The position numbers were made by a program, and so were the translations under genes. Shown piece by piece: positions 36,216-45,787 of a stretch of 64,000 nucleotides of DNA; position 1 is the stretch's first letter; every line of letters starts with the position of its first letter. This DNA is from Nitratidesulfovibrio oxamicus (GTDB lineage: Bacteria; Desulfobacterota; Desulfovibrionia; Desulfovibrionales; Desulfovibrionaceae), in NCBI RefSeq assembly GCF_015731765.1, contig NZ_VRYY01000111.1, positions 1-64,000 of the forward strand, in the 5' to 3' direction. The notes under the pieces are model-generated. The model ran no database searches. It had not been told where the DNA came from and saw nothing but the letters and a program-made list of their open reading frames with translations.

Positions 36216-36417
36216 ATCCTCTCCGTAGAAGGATTTATCAACTTCGTCGTTGGTCATGCTGTTAACGCTCAGTAGTACTGCCGGATATATCCGAACGCCT
36301 TGTCGAATAGATTCTGGTCCTTGACTTGGCACTTCACGTAAATCACATTACGTAGAGCCTTCTGGACCTCGCGCCCCCTAGGCGCGCCCACAGGGCACAA
36401 CACTTCTCACAATGAAG

Positions 36418-37233
36418 CTAGCCCCCTACCTCCGACGGTCCGTTTTGGGGCGTTTGAGAAAAAGCGGAGCGCCAGCGCACCAACAACGCCACCAAATCAC
36501 CCTGTAATTGTTCGAGGTTATCAACAATCGCCGAATGAATAGCAGCATTAGTTCTACGCGCCTGCTCTTCATGCGCGAGATGCCCCCAATCGTCTTCAGG
36601 GACACCTGCAACTTCAGCATCTTCTGATGTCCAAAAATCAGTGGGCTCCAATACAGGCTCAAGATGCTGACGGTGGAATTCAAAGTATTCCCTCCAACCA
36701 TTCAGAACAGAGTACAACTGGGCTTCTTCATTATCCAACGCGCCCCACTCAACATCCGATATATCTCGATACGGCTCCGCTTGCGTAAGGAGAATTCCTC
36801 CAAACACTATGCGTCGCAAGATATCAAACATTTCGTACAAAAGATCATCGTACATGCCATCGCGCCGACAATAGGCCCAAGGATTGGCACTAGGCATGAG
36901 GCGGCTAAGCACCTTGATGGCATCCCGGAAACCACCCAAAGGATCAATAGGCTCCGGCAACGCCCGGCGATGAACCCACAGTTTCAGGATAAGGGTGACC
37001 GCACGTTCTTCAGCTACAATTCGCGCCCCGCCGGTGGCTGCGCCTGCCGCAGCGATTGTTTCCGCCAGGTGATGAGCCAGCCACCGCTCCAAAACGAACC
37101 CACGTTCATCCATCTTAAGCTGCCGAACTATCTCCTGACCAAGTGCCAACACATCCTTCGACGACTTCAAGGGTGCCTCTTCCTTGGAACCGGTAGAGGC
37201 GGTCAAACCGCCCTTCCGCGTCCTGCTGTTCAT
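36418..37233 (-). CDS. Helper protein downstream of the STAND ATPase
   Basis: A 271-residue, mostly helical protein. The start at 37233 is set by GCGAGGAAAATG, which makes the gene overlap the end of the STAND gene by 119 bases in another frame. A start at 37113, two bases after that gene's stop, would remove the overlap but has a distant ribosome site. DVLALGQEIVRQLKMDERGF and LERWLAHHLAETIAAA look like a helical motif seen in small proteins next to defence ATPases. No enzymatic motif is visible. It is probably an accessory subunit of the STAND system. Confidence 0.72.
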   Translation of the reverse strand: MNSRTRKGGLTASTGSKEEAPLKSSKDVLALGQEIVRQLKMDERGFVLERWLAHHLAETIAAAGAATGGARIVAEERAVTLILKLWVHRRALPEPIDPLGGFRDAIKVLSRLMPSANPWAYCRRDGMYDDLLYEMFDILRRIVFGGILLTQAEPYRDISDVEWGALDNEEAQLYSVLNGWREYFEFHRQHLEPVLEPTDFWTSEDAEVAGVPEDDWGHLAHEEQARRTNAAIHSAIVDNLEQLQGDLVALLVRWRSAFSQTPQNGPSEVGG

Positions 37234-40200
37234 TTTCCTCGCCAGTGTATTCTCTATATTTACGCCCACTACGCAACACCTCTACCTCTGCAATTATGTC
37301 CAGTCCCTCTTGCCTGAGATACTTTTGGACTTGCTGTTTGTGCGCTAACAGTCGCCATCCTGCTGCGGCGAATTCTAGCGAAACACGCTCGTCGTCCTTC
37401 TCACGATCTCCCCATACCTGATAAATAAACATAGGAGACTGATCAGAACTCCCCAGCCACTGCGCTTGCCATGTAGGGTCACGACGCAACCCCATAGCCT
37501 TGACAACACGTCTGCCTGGAGATGCGTTGATAAGCGACGCATAACCACGGAAGGGATCCTTCTCGTCGCAAGCGGCATCTCGATAAGATTTGAGTAACCA
37601 GCCCAAAAGTCGGTACGGAGCCTCATCAATCTCGTGATCCTCGTCCTCGTCCGGGAGCTTATAACTCCATGGATCATCCATCGTCTGAAGCGCACGCAAA
37701 AGCGAGCCTCCTCCCTCTGGGGTCACCAGTGCACTCGCAATGCGGATGATCTCTATTCGATCACGAGCCCGGCGCTCGAGCTCTCCACCCACGATCATGT
37801 AGTCTGGCATATCCTCAGGCAACAGTTCAGCCCGATGGTCAGCTTCCGTGACCCCTTCGACCCATTCGAACAAGCCATCTGAATTGGCTGCCCAGTTGGC
37901 CAAGACCCGCGGCACGGGGCTCAAGATATCTGCAGACCAAAGTGGAGGCTCAGTAACCATCGCCCGCTCTATACGTGCATGAAGACTGTCCCAATCGTCG
38001 CGATCACACTCACTGAGAGGCTCCGTCTTCAAAAGTTCACCAGCGGCACACCACATTCCATGCCATTCGAGGTGATTGTTAAAGCGTTCAAGCGTTGGAA
38101 TGTTTCCGTGCCGATTACTGCTAAGTCCCCAGTCATGCTCTCCGAACCGGCCTCGCCTCCGCTCTTTGCGAATTCCAGAAGCATCTCTGCCGTAGCCCCA
38201 GACATCGACAATCCAGCGCTCTGCCTCGTTGAGAAACCGCTCACCAGCCAGATTTGCAAATGCCCTTAGCATCGGTTGATACCAGTATGGAAGAGTATCC
38301 ATCTCATCGAATCTAAAACGATGTTCTTTGTCTGACCTAGAAAAATAACGATGACCATGCGGATTTTTTACCTGCCGAGGTAGCGAAGACTTGTTAACGC
38401 GGGATAAACGCTCTTTGACCTCACCTGTGAGATGAAGTGCACCGGCGGCATGAAGCTTCAGACAAGCGTCTCTAGCAAATGCCCTTACAAGGAGGTGTGG
38501 AAAATTTTCATCCAACGCGGTACTGAGAAGCAACGAGCTTGCACAGCCACAAATTTTTGGTGTTTCTAGGGCCAAACGATCCCACGCGATGGCGAACCAT
38601 AGTCGCGCTGATAACCAGTAAAACGCGACATCCTTCCCACGAAACACGAATTCCTCACGCCTGGTATATTGATGCACCAAGGCGCCGAGTGATGACACAT
38701 CATCCAAACGTGCCAACCGCCTGATGGCATGTGCAGCACGCCAACGCATCCGCACGTCGAAGTCCCCCAAATAGGCGAAGATAAAACGCGCGAACGCCTC
38801 CTCGATGTTCACGGGCAATTGCTCGATCGGCGCTGTTTGGTCTCGGTCATCGCGGGCAACACGGCCTGCTAACCGTGTAGCATACCACGTAGCAAGTTCG
38901 GCCGCTTGTTCAGGGACGAGTGCTACACCAGCCATTCCGACTAGGGCGAAGATGGCGTTCGGCGAGAGACTATCCACATGCGCCTCAATTCCCCGAAGGA
39001 TAATCTGGGAAATCTCCAAACCTTGCAATTGAGTACAGCCGAGGGCCTTTGACAACGCCTCGTCGCGATAATGTATATAGCGTGCAAACTCAGGCAGGCG
39101 AGCAACGATTATTTCGGGCAAGCTAACCTTACACCATGCCTTGACAGCAGGGCTATCCCACCACAACTCAATGGCACTGAGGAGAGCGTCGACAGCCTCA
39201 TTCGTAACCGTAAGCGCATTAAGGGCACCAAGAACAGCGAGGTGGTTCACCCTGTCGCGCGGCAGCACGGCTTCACGCGCAGAGCGGAGTATGTCGCTTA
39301 ATGGCGTATACGCCTTAGTTTCGCCCGCCACTTCAAGGGCGCAACCGACGGCTTCCCGGAATCTCTCGACGTCAATGAGAAGTTCCGCCGTCCAAGAATG
39401 ATTAATCTGTGCGGATGGAGCTCGCGCACTCGCCCTAGGGTAATCCTGCGGAAGCTTCTTCGGCAACGCCGACAAGAACCTGTCTTGTTCATCAAGCGCG
39501 TTTGTCCAGCGTCCACGGATACCCCGCTCTCGAACAAGACGAATCAACGTACCGTCCGTAATCTGCCGATGGCGTACAAGGGCGTCGTATGCGGCCTCTT
39601 CAGCCAACGATCCAAGCAACGGGGCTTGGCTGGATACGGCGGTAGCGAGGGCCTCCTGCATCACGCTGTCATCATGCAGGAACAGGTTAAGCGCAGCCGC
39701 CTGCGCTGGAGAAATCAAGCTCGTACGCAGCCCCGTCTTCAGGAGCGATGGTAGCGTCTCGGACAAAGCCACCAAGGCCTCATCGTCCCATCGGGCGATA
39801 TTACCAAGCGCCAGCGCGACATCTAGGCGAGTCAGTGCTGAAATTGCTTCTTGCCACGGAAAGTCCTCGTGTCCGTCCAACCTGATGGCTGCATCTGTAA
39901 TCACCTCTGAAACTTGGCGGGCTGTTCCGCGTGCATCATCGAAATAGCCATTACCCCGAGTTACCAACATATCGAGCAGGCGGAGTTGAGCCATCGCCTC
40001 ATAATCCAGTTCGCTAGCTGCTCTCACAGCGCTCGTGAAAACTGCCTCCGCATCATCAGGGCTAATCGGAAGGAGGAGACGAGCGTACCCGATCAGGGCT
40101 TTGGACTTTTCATCCGCACCTATGCGCATCCCGCAGGTCTGCTCTGCCCCTTTACCAAGCTCTGACACCAAATCAGAATGAAGTGCTTTCTGGAGGCTGA

Positions 40201-43200
40201 GTCGTGTAACGAGCTGCGCATCGGGCACTTCATTCCCGCGGCACCATCTGCCATAGACCTCGGTTGCAACCTCTTTTAACAGCTGCGCATTGTATCCCAC
40301 TCCGAAAAGCACAAGCAACGCTCTTGCCGCACATGCACGTCCTCCCCATGAGCCATATCGTTGTGAAATTCTCCACTCGTTACGCGCTACCAGGTCAGCC
40401 GCTTGGCGAATCTGTGTTTCGAGTTCACTCGGTGATGTGTGGTCAACTAATGCGCAGGCAACAGTCCGGTACACATCGAAATTAGTTCGTACAAGTTCCA
40501 TCAAATTTTGATCGCGGTGCTCTTCATAAGATTTTAAGCGACGCTGCGGTTCTTCACCGTCAGAAGATGGACGCGGTGCAAATAGTTTTGCAGAATCAGG
40601 ATTCCGTCCACTACGGGCCTCCCGAAGGGTATACGCCCTAAGCAACAAATCCAGCCTGTCAGACTCATGCTCATGGCGACGATCAATTCGGCGTAATTCG
40701 GGAGCTAAAAAATCGTCCAATATTGTATCTACAAGCTCATCCGCCGCACCTTGGCTTGTTAAAAGCTCACATGTCATCAGAGCGGCATCTAGGACTTGCC
40801 CGTGAGGTGAAGGCTGTCCTCCGTACCCTTTAAAGAAATGGGCGACCCTTAGCTTGCGTCGGCTAAGCGCACGGAGGCCCGTTTCAAGTACGGCGATGTC
40901 GATCGGCTGACCAGCCAGAATCAAAGGCAGTGTTATTAACAACTTACCAATGGGGCCCAACTTCTCTTCATCCAACAGCGCTCGGAGAAACTTGGCGTTT
41001 CCTTGGATGGCCAAGCGTATGGGCAGCGACAAGGCGACATCAAACATGATTTTTCTTGGTCGCCATGATGACAGATCCTCCATGGCCGAGGCGGCCCCGC
41101 TCAACCGAAGAGTCGATTCGACCTGGCTAGCAATATCAGAGGTGCTGATCTCCCACGCGTGACGAAGAACATTGCCCGCGTCACTACGGTAGTGGTCACT
41201 CCGCGCCTGCATCCAGGCGCGGAGGAGCCGCCTCCCTTCACGTACGGAAATGGCGTCATCGCGTTCCGCATCCACTGAGAGTCGTTGGAAGAGTAGGGAG
41301 CCGTGCGCCTCAATACGCTCAGGGTTCGAAAGAATTAGCCGCCTAGTTGTCTCGTAGGCAAAACGGACCGTCAGATCTGGATTGCCTGCCAGTATGTCCT
41401 TCAAGGCTGTCTCTGTCCTGAGCCCCTCTGCCCCGATCAAAATGAAACGGATCGCTCGCACAACGTCACCGGCTTCACGGCAGACTTTGATTGCCAGTCG
41501 CAAACGTTGAAGCTCTGCTTCGCGGCGCAGCACAGGCTCCTTGATAGCTGCCGGGGAGGGGTCACGTTCCACTAGATCAAGAAGATCAGCACCCCGCCCT
41601 GCCAAAAATAAGGCCATGGCGACATTATGAGCCGCGTAGTTGTCTTCGGAGCTGTAAGAAAGAAACCAATCGGCCGCCGTTGCACGCACCTCATGAAGAT
41701 ACTCACCCCCTTTGTTCCGAACAAAATGTTCGAAATCTTCATCCGCAAAGCTCACCGTGCCAGTATGTAGTTGGATACCCGGAGCGAGATCCACACACAC
41801 GTCAGCCAACCGTTCTTCCGGAATTTGCAGCACGGCGGCAAGGGCCGATAGGGGGACAGGACGCGGCAGAGCGACAAGCCCGGCGCATAGCCTTTCCACT
41901 TCGGCCTGACTCCCGCTTTTCGCCAAGGCTTCGCGGAACTGTTCGTGGAAGACATCGTCCAGAGATTTTCCCGTTGGTCGAAGTCGGTCGAGAGCGCCCG
42001 AAGGCTGAGCATCGCCAACCTGAAACGCATACTTCTGCACGCGCGGCACTCCTCTCGAAAGATGGTGAAAATCTTCCACCCAGTCTTCGGGGGCGTCCCA
42101 CACGCAAGCCACGCTCTCTCCCGTTTCGGACCGCGTGAACGGTTCAATCTGAACAGTTTGGTACCAAGGGGGGATAGCCAACTGACGAAGCTTACCGGTT
42201 CGAGCAGTAATAACGAGACGGACGTTTTGCGGTGCCCTCTCCAGCAAGCGTACAAAGTCGTGAACAAACGAAGCCTCGACAGGGACACGGGCTTCCGCTG
42301 CGGCCACCGAATTGTCCGCAGCATCAACTGCAATTACGATTAGCGCCCCCGGATCCTGGACGCTCATCGCTGCAGCGGCATGACATAGTCGTGTTGCGAA
42401 CTGTCTGGAATAATCCAAGCCTGAGCGGCGACTGAGGAGGAGCGGCAACCGTAATTGAGTAGCAAGTTCGTTTGTCAACTGAAGAAATGCGTCGACTGAT
42501 CGATGACGGAGAGCGCTAGGATCCATGTAGCGCCCACCACCATAGCAGTCGTATGTGATCATAACGGAGCCGGGGGGAAGTAGCGATCTGATCTCCTGTA
42601 GAGCGGTTGTTTTGCCTACGCCTCCTTGGCCGTGAAGACAGACATGCTGTGCTCCTTGTAAAAGACGATCTGCGGCATCACACACAGAAGCTCTGCTGAC
42701 AGGGTTATCGACCAGCACAATCTCAGATGGGCATGGGTAGATTGCCGTCATTTCCGATGCCCCAAGATGAAGCATCACGGACTCTCGCGTTATGCGCTCT
42801 CCTGCGAACTCTGGCCGCATGCGATCACGGACGAATTGCCGTAGCCCAACAACGGAATGTTGAATGTCGTGGGCGGTCCATTCTCCGATTGCGCGAAGAA
42901 TTTGTTCCTCTATGGCAAAACGAGACCCCGCCTTCCCTTCGAACCGAAGAGACGCAGCAAAATCCTGAAACTCCGCTGTTGTCAGTCCTGAGGCATAGGC
43001 AAGGCGCAGTTCCGGTGCGCTAGTAGTTCCAGGCTTTTCCTTGGGTACGTCAATTCCCTCCGCAACCCGGATTAAAGCTGTAAAGAGATCGTCGTTTATT
43101 GGTTGATTGGTGACAAGAGCAACTTCTGGTATAGGAAGAGATTGCCGCAAAGCTGCCATGCTTTTCCAAGCAAGCGCAAGCCTAAAAAGAACAGATTTAT

Positions 43201-43513
43201 TACGATGTTGGCCAGACACGAGGCGCGCGATAGTCCAAGGAGCACTTGGAGACGCTGCTGAATATTTTAGCTGGGCAATTACGACACGTTCAGCTGTCGC
43301 TGCGCATATTCCACCGTAGTACAGCGCACAATCTACGCCTGCCCATACATTGCCAGCAGCAGTTATCTCATCTTCCCAAGGCAAACCTTCAACGGTTACC
43401 GCCTCCAACTTCTCTTCATTGCCAAGGAGGCGAATGGCCTGTCGCGTTGCCCATAGCTCGTGGAAGTCGTCCCCTGTATTAGAACCACGCGCACCTTGAA
43501 ATTCACTCAACAC
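37115..43513 (-). CDS. STAND/NACHT ATPase with N-terminal PD-(D/E)XK nuclease (Avs-like)
   Basis: A 2132-residue protein with a GTG start and GGGGGAG just upstream. Residues 1-130 look like a Cap4/DUF4297-type nuclease: GSNTGDDFHELWATRQA, Asp61 in AGVDCALYYG and the Q81-x-K83 motif in VVIAQLKYS. An NTPase core follows, with Walker A GQGGVGKTT at 295-303 and Walker B LIVIAVDAADN at 391-401. More than 1500 residues of helical repeats make up the rest, as in the sensor regions of Avs proteins that recognise phage terminase or portal. It is probably an abortive or DNA-degrading defence protein. The exact subfamily is uncertain. Confidence 0.8.
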   Translation of the reverse strand: MLSEFQGARGSNTGDDFHELWATRQAIRLLGNEEKLEAVTVEGLPWEDEITAAGNVWAGVDCALYYGGICAATAERVVIAQLKYSAASPSAPWTIARLVSGQHRNKSVLFRLALAWKSMAALRQSLPIPEVALVTNQPINDDLFTALIRVAEGIDVPKEKPGTTSAPELRLAYASGLTTAEFQDFAASLRFEGKAGSRFAIEEQILRAIGEWTAHDIQHSVVGLRQFVRDRMRPEFAGERITRESVMLHLGASEMTAIYPCPSEIVLVDNPVSRASVCDAADRLLQGAQHVCLHGQGGVGKTTALQEIRSLLPPGSVMITYDCYGGGRYMDPSALRHRSVDAFLQLTNELATQLRLPLLLSRRSGLDYSRQFATRLCHAAAAMSVQDPGALIVIAVDAADNSVAAAEARVPVEASFVHDFVRLLERAPQNVRLVITARTGKLRQLAIPPWYQTVQIEPFTRSETGESVACVWDAPEDWVEDFHHLSRGVPRVQKYAFQVGDAQPSGALDRLRPTGKSLDDVFHEQFREALAKSGSQAEVERLCAGLVALPRPVPLSALAAVLQIPEERLADVCVDLAPGIQLHTGTVSFADEDFEHFVRNKGGEYLHEVRATAADWFLSYSSEDNYAAHNVAMALFLAGRGADLLDLVERDPSPAAIKEPVLRREAELQRLRLAIKVCREAGDVVRAIRFILIGAEGLRTETALKDILAGNPDLTVRFAYETTRRLILSNPERIEAHGSLLFQRLSVDAERDDAISVREGRRLLRAWMQARSDHYRSDAGNVLRHAWEISTSDIASQVESTLRLSGAASAMEDLSSWRPRKIMFDVALSLPIRLAIQGNAKFLRALLDEEKLGPIGKLLITLPLILAGQPIDIAVLETGLRALSRRKLRVAHFFKGYGGQPSPHGQVLDAALMTCELLTSQGAADELVDTILDDFLAPELRRIDRRHEHESDRLDLLLRAYTLREARSGRNPDSAKLFAPRPSSDGEEPQRRLKSYEEHRDQNLMELVRTNFDVYRTVACALVDHTSPSELETQIRQAADLVARNEWRISQRYGSWGGRACAARALLVLFGVGYNAQLLKEVATEVYGRWCRGNEVPDAQLVTRLSLQKALHSDLVSELGKGAEQTCGMRIGADEKSKALIGYARLLLPISPDDAEAVFTSAVRAASELDYEAMAQLRLLDMLVTRGNGYFDDARGTARQVSEVITDAAIRLDGHEDFPWQEAISALTRLDVALALGNIARWDDEALVALSETLPSLLKTGLRTSLISPAQAAALNLFLHDDSVMQEALATAVSSQAPLLGSLAEEAAYDALVRHRQITDGTLIRLVRERGIRGRWTNALDEQDRFLSALPKKLPQDYPRASARAPSAQINHSWTAELLIDVERFREAVGCALEVAGETKAYTPLSDILRSAREAVLPRDRVNHLAVLGALNALTVTNEAVDALLSAIELWWDSPAVKAWCKVSLPEIIVARLPEFARYIHYRDEALSKALGCTQLQGLEISQIILRGIEAHVDSLSPNAIFALVGMAGVALVPEQAAELATWYATRLAGRVARDDRDQTAPIEQLPVNIEEAFARFIFAYLGDFDVRMRWRAAHAIRRLARLDDVSSLGALVHQYTRREEFVFRGKDVAFYWLSARLWFAIAWDRLALETPKICGCASSLLLSTALDENFPHLLVRAFARDACLKLHAAGALHLTGEVKERLSRVNKSSLPRQVKNPHGHRYFSRSDKEHRFRFDEMDTLPYWYQPMLRAFANLAGERFLNEAERWIVDVWGYGRDASGIRKERRRGRFGEHDWGLSSNRHGNIPTLERFNNHLEWHGMWCAAGELLKTEPLSECDRDDWDSLHARIERAMVTEPPLWSADILSPVPRVLANWAANSDGLFEWVEGVTEADHRAELLPEDMPDYMIVGGELERRARDRIEIIRIASALVTPEGGGSLLRALQTMDDPWSYKLPDEDEDHEIDEAPYRLLGWLLKSYRDAACDEKDPFRGYASLINASPGRRVVKAMGLRRDPTWQAQWLGSSDQSPMFIYQVWGDREKDDERVSLEFAAAGWRLLAHKQQVQKYLRQEGLDIIAEVEVLRSGRKYREYTGEENEQQDAEGRFDRLYRFQGRGTLEVVEGCVGTWSGDSSAA

Positions 43514-43868
43514 ACTCCCCCTACGTTCAGAAACCTACCCGATCCAGCCACTCACACTCAATGACATATGTTCGAAAAACGAATCGCAACACCTTACAAC
43601 ATATTTTCAAGTAGACGTTAATATTTTCCCGAGCCGAGAACAACAGCCCCTTCGCCAGTGCAAGGCTGATTCCTAAGGAAACGGGAGCGTCATGACCTAT
43701 ACCCGCCGGTATATGCTTTAGGTCATGCTCGGCGTGGTGACTGACGGCCATGAGACGAAGAGAGACCCACGAGGCAACGCGCGTCTCGCCAACCAATCCC
43801 CCGTATCACTGACATCTTCCGTACAACCGGCAATGCCAACACCGCCTCGGCTCGAGTGCACAAAAACA

Positions 43869-43911
43869 CCCCACCCAGCCTTGGAAGCGCCACGGCCAAG
43901 GCTGGGTGGGG
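43869..43911. terminator. 16-bp hairpin
   Basis: CCCCACCCAGCCTTGG pairs perfectly with its complement around an 11-base loop. No T run follows. It may be a terminator remnant or an RNA structure. Confidence 0.55.
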
Positions 43912-43919
43912 TACCGACA

Positions 43920-43946
43920 AGACGGCCACCCGCAGGATGGCCGTCT
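43920..43946. terminator. Second hairpin
   Basis: AGACGGCCA pairs with TGGCCGTCT directly after the 16-bp hairpin. The tandem arrangement suggests an old terminator region. Confidence 0.5.
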
Positions 43947-44388
43947 CGCGTTTTGTGGTGAGAAGCAGAATTCGCTAGCCAACGCGTTACGAGTACCCTC
44001 CACAAACGCAATCCTCACCCTGCATCATAAACGCTCTGTAGGCGTTTTTATTTGACGCGAAAAGCGTATTCCGACAATATCCCCCCAGCCGTTGGCGTGA
44101 GAGACCTTTTCCCTCGGATAGGCATCGTATGAGTGTCCCACATTCGTCGGTGTCGCCCCTAACCGCACGCCCGGCACCCAGGCCATCTGTGGCAGCCATG
44201 CAGGCAGCGCCAGCATGCTTTGGCAGGGCCGCCTACTCGCAGCGGCCTGTAACCAGCCACAGCCGCCATCTTCCGGCTTGATGCCGGGAAAGGCGCAGTG
44301 GCACCGCCCAGTTTCCGGCAAGTGCGCGAGTCCCATATCCACAAGCCACCATCCGTGCGGATGCGGAATGATGCAGCCATTACGTACG

Positions 44389-45333
44389 ATGCGTAAACTC
44401 AGTTCGCTCAGCCTCGTCATCCCCGTGTACAACGAACGGGAAACCCTCGCATATCTGCGCGCGGAACTGGAACGCTGGCTTCCCTCGCTGGAGGACATGA
44501 CGACGGAAATCCTCCTTGTCGATGACGGCTCGACCGATGGTTCGCTGCCGATCCTGTCTCGGTGGGCCGCCGAGGACAGCCGCATCAAGGTGATTTCCTT
44601 CAGCCGCAATTTCGGCCACCAGGCCGCCGTAAGCGCGGGCCTGCAACATGCCGTCGGCGATGCGGTGGTGATCATTGACGCCGACCTGCAGGACCCGCTC
44701 GATGTCATCCCCGACATGATCGCGCTCTATGAGGACGGATACGATGTCGCCTACGGACAGCGCATGGCGCGCCACGGCGAAACCCGGTTCAAGCTGGTCA
44801 CCGCTTGGCTGTTCTACCGGATCATGCGGCTGTGGGTGCACAAGGGCCTGCCGGTGGATACCGGCGACTTCCGCCTGATTTCACGGCAGTGTGTCGATTG
44901 CATCAACTCCATGCCCGAAGCGCACAGATTCCTGCGCGGCATGGTGGCCTGGGCTGGCTTTCCACAGGTCGCCGTCCCCTATGCACGCGCGGAACGCAGG
45001 TTCGGGGAGACAAAATACCCCCTGTACAAGATGCTGCGCTTCGCATGGGTCGCCATCACCTCGTTTTCGACCGTCCCTCTCAAGATCGTGACCGCCGCCG
45101 GAGGGATTTTCTCCCTCCTGGGTCTCGGCGCAGGCATCTATGCGCTTGCAAGCCACGTCACCGGTCACACCGTACCCGGGTGGACATCGTTGATGGGGTT
45201 CAACGCGCTGATGGGGGGGCTGGTGCTCATGGGGCTTGGCCTCATCGGGGAATATGTCGGCAAGATATATGAAGAAGTGAAGGGACGCCCGCTTTACGTC
45301 GTCCAGCGCACCATAAACATCTCCCGCGAATGA
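44389..45333 (+). CDS. gtrB: GtrB-like bactoprenol glycosyltransferase
   Basis: A 314-residue GT2 enzyme with two C-terminal membrane helices. SLVIPVYNERETL opens the fold, VDDGSTDGS and DADLQDP are the donor and metal-binding motifs, and GDFRLISRQ follows. Helices lie at about 230-250 and 265-290. It is expected to load a sugar onto bactoprenol phosphate on the cytoplasmic face. An ATG at 44368 is an alternative start; neither has a good ribosome site. The stop overlaps the next ATG (ATGA), so GtrB and GtrA are coupled. Confidence 0.9.
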   Translation: MRKLSSLSLVIPVYNERETLAYLRAELERWLPSLEDMTTEILLVDDGSTDGSLPILSRWAAEDSRIKVISFSRNFGHQAAVSAGLQHAVGDAVVIIDADLQDPLDVIPDMIALYEDGYDVAYGQRMARHGETRFKLVTAWLFYRIMRLWVHKGLPVDTGDFRLISRQCVDCINSMPEAHRFLRGMVAWAGFPQVAVPYARAERRFGETKYPLYKMLRFAWVAITSFSTVPLKIVTAAGGIFSLLGLGAGIYALASHVTGHTVPGWTSLMGFNALMGGLVLMGLGLIGEYVGKIYEEVKGRPLYVVQRTINISRE

Positions 45334-45749
45334 GCATCGGAGCGGTGACCCACCACCGGACCATGGCTGACCGTTTCCGGGAAGTCGTGCGGTTTCTTGG
45401 TGTCGGGCTGGGCGCGACGGCCTTGGACATGCTGCTGTTCTGGGGGCTGGTGGGCATTCTGGAATGCAATGAGACAGCAGGCTATCTCATCGGCTTCTAT
45501 ACCTCGGTCATCTGCCGATTCTTCTTCGACCAACGCTACACGTTCCGCAACGACAGGGCGAACACGGCGATCCAACTTCGTGCATACGCCGCAGCCTGCA
45601 CGTTGACGGCACTCATCGGAATCGCCGCATTCCATGCTGCACTATGGGCGGGATTTCCCCCGTTGGCGGCAAAGATAGCCAGTATCCCCTTGGTGACGGC
45701 TTCGGGCTACATGCTGTTCCGCCGCGTCGTGTTCACCCGACCCCGATAG
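45330..45749 (+). CDS. gtrA: GtrA-like flippase
   Basis: A 139-residue protein with four predicted helices of the GtrA/DPMS family (RFLGVGLGATALDMLLFWGL; FFFDQRYTFRN is the typical loop). It should flip the bactoprenol-linked sugar to the periplasmic side for the GT-C enzyme encoded next. It overlaps gtrB by four bases. Confidence 0.9.
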   Translation: MSIGAVTHHRTMADRFREVVRFLGVGLGATALDMLLFWGLVGILECNETAGYLIGFYTSVICRFFFDQRYTFRNDRANTAIQLRAYAAACTLTALIGIAAFHAALWAGFPPLAAKIASIPLVTASGYMLFRRVVFTRPR

Positions 45750-45787
45750 CTCCCCACTTCAGTTCCAGACACACAGGACGCCGCCAC

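Larger units (their letters stand above)
43514..44388. other. Intergenic region with strong hairpins
   Basis: Separates the minus-strand defence genes from the plus-strand gtr genes and probably contains divergent promoters. No gene was found. Two strong hairpins are annotated separately. The stretch 43985-44388 has only short unsupported frames. Confidence 0.5.
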
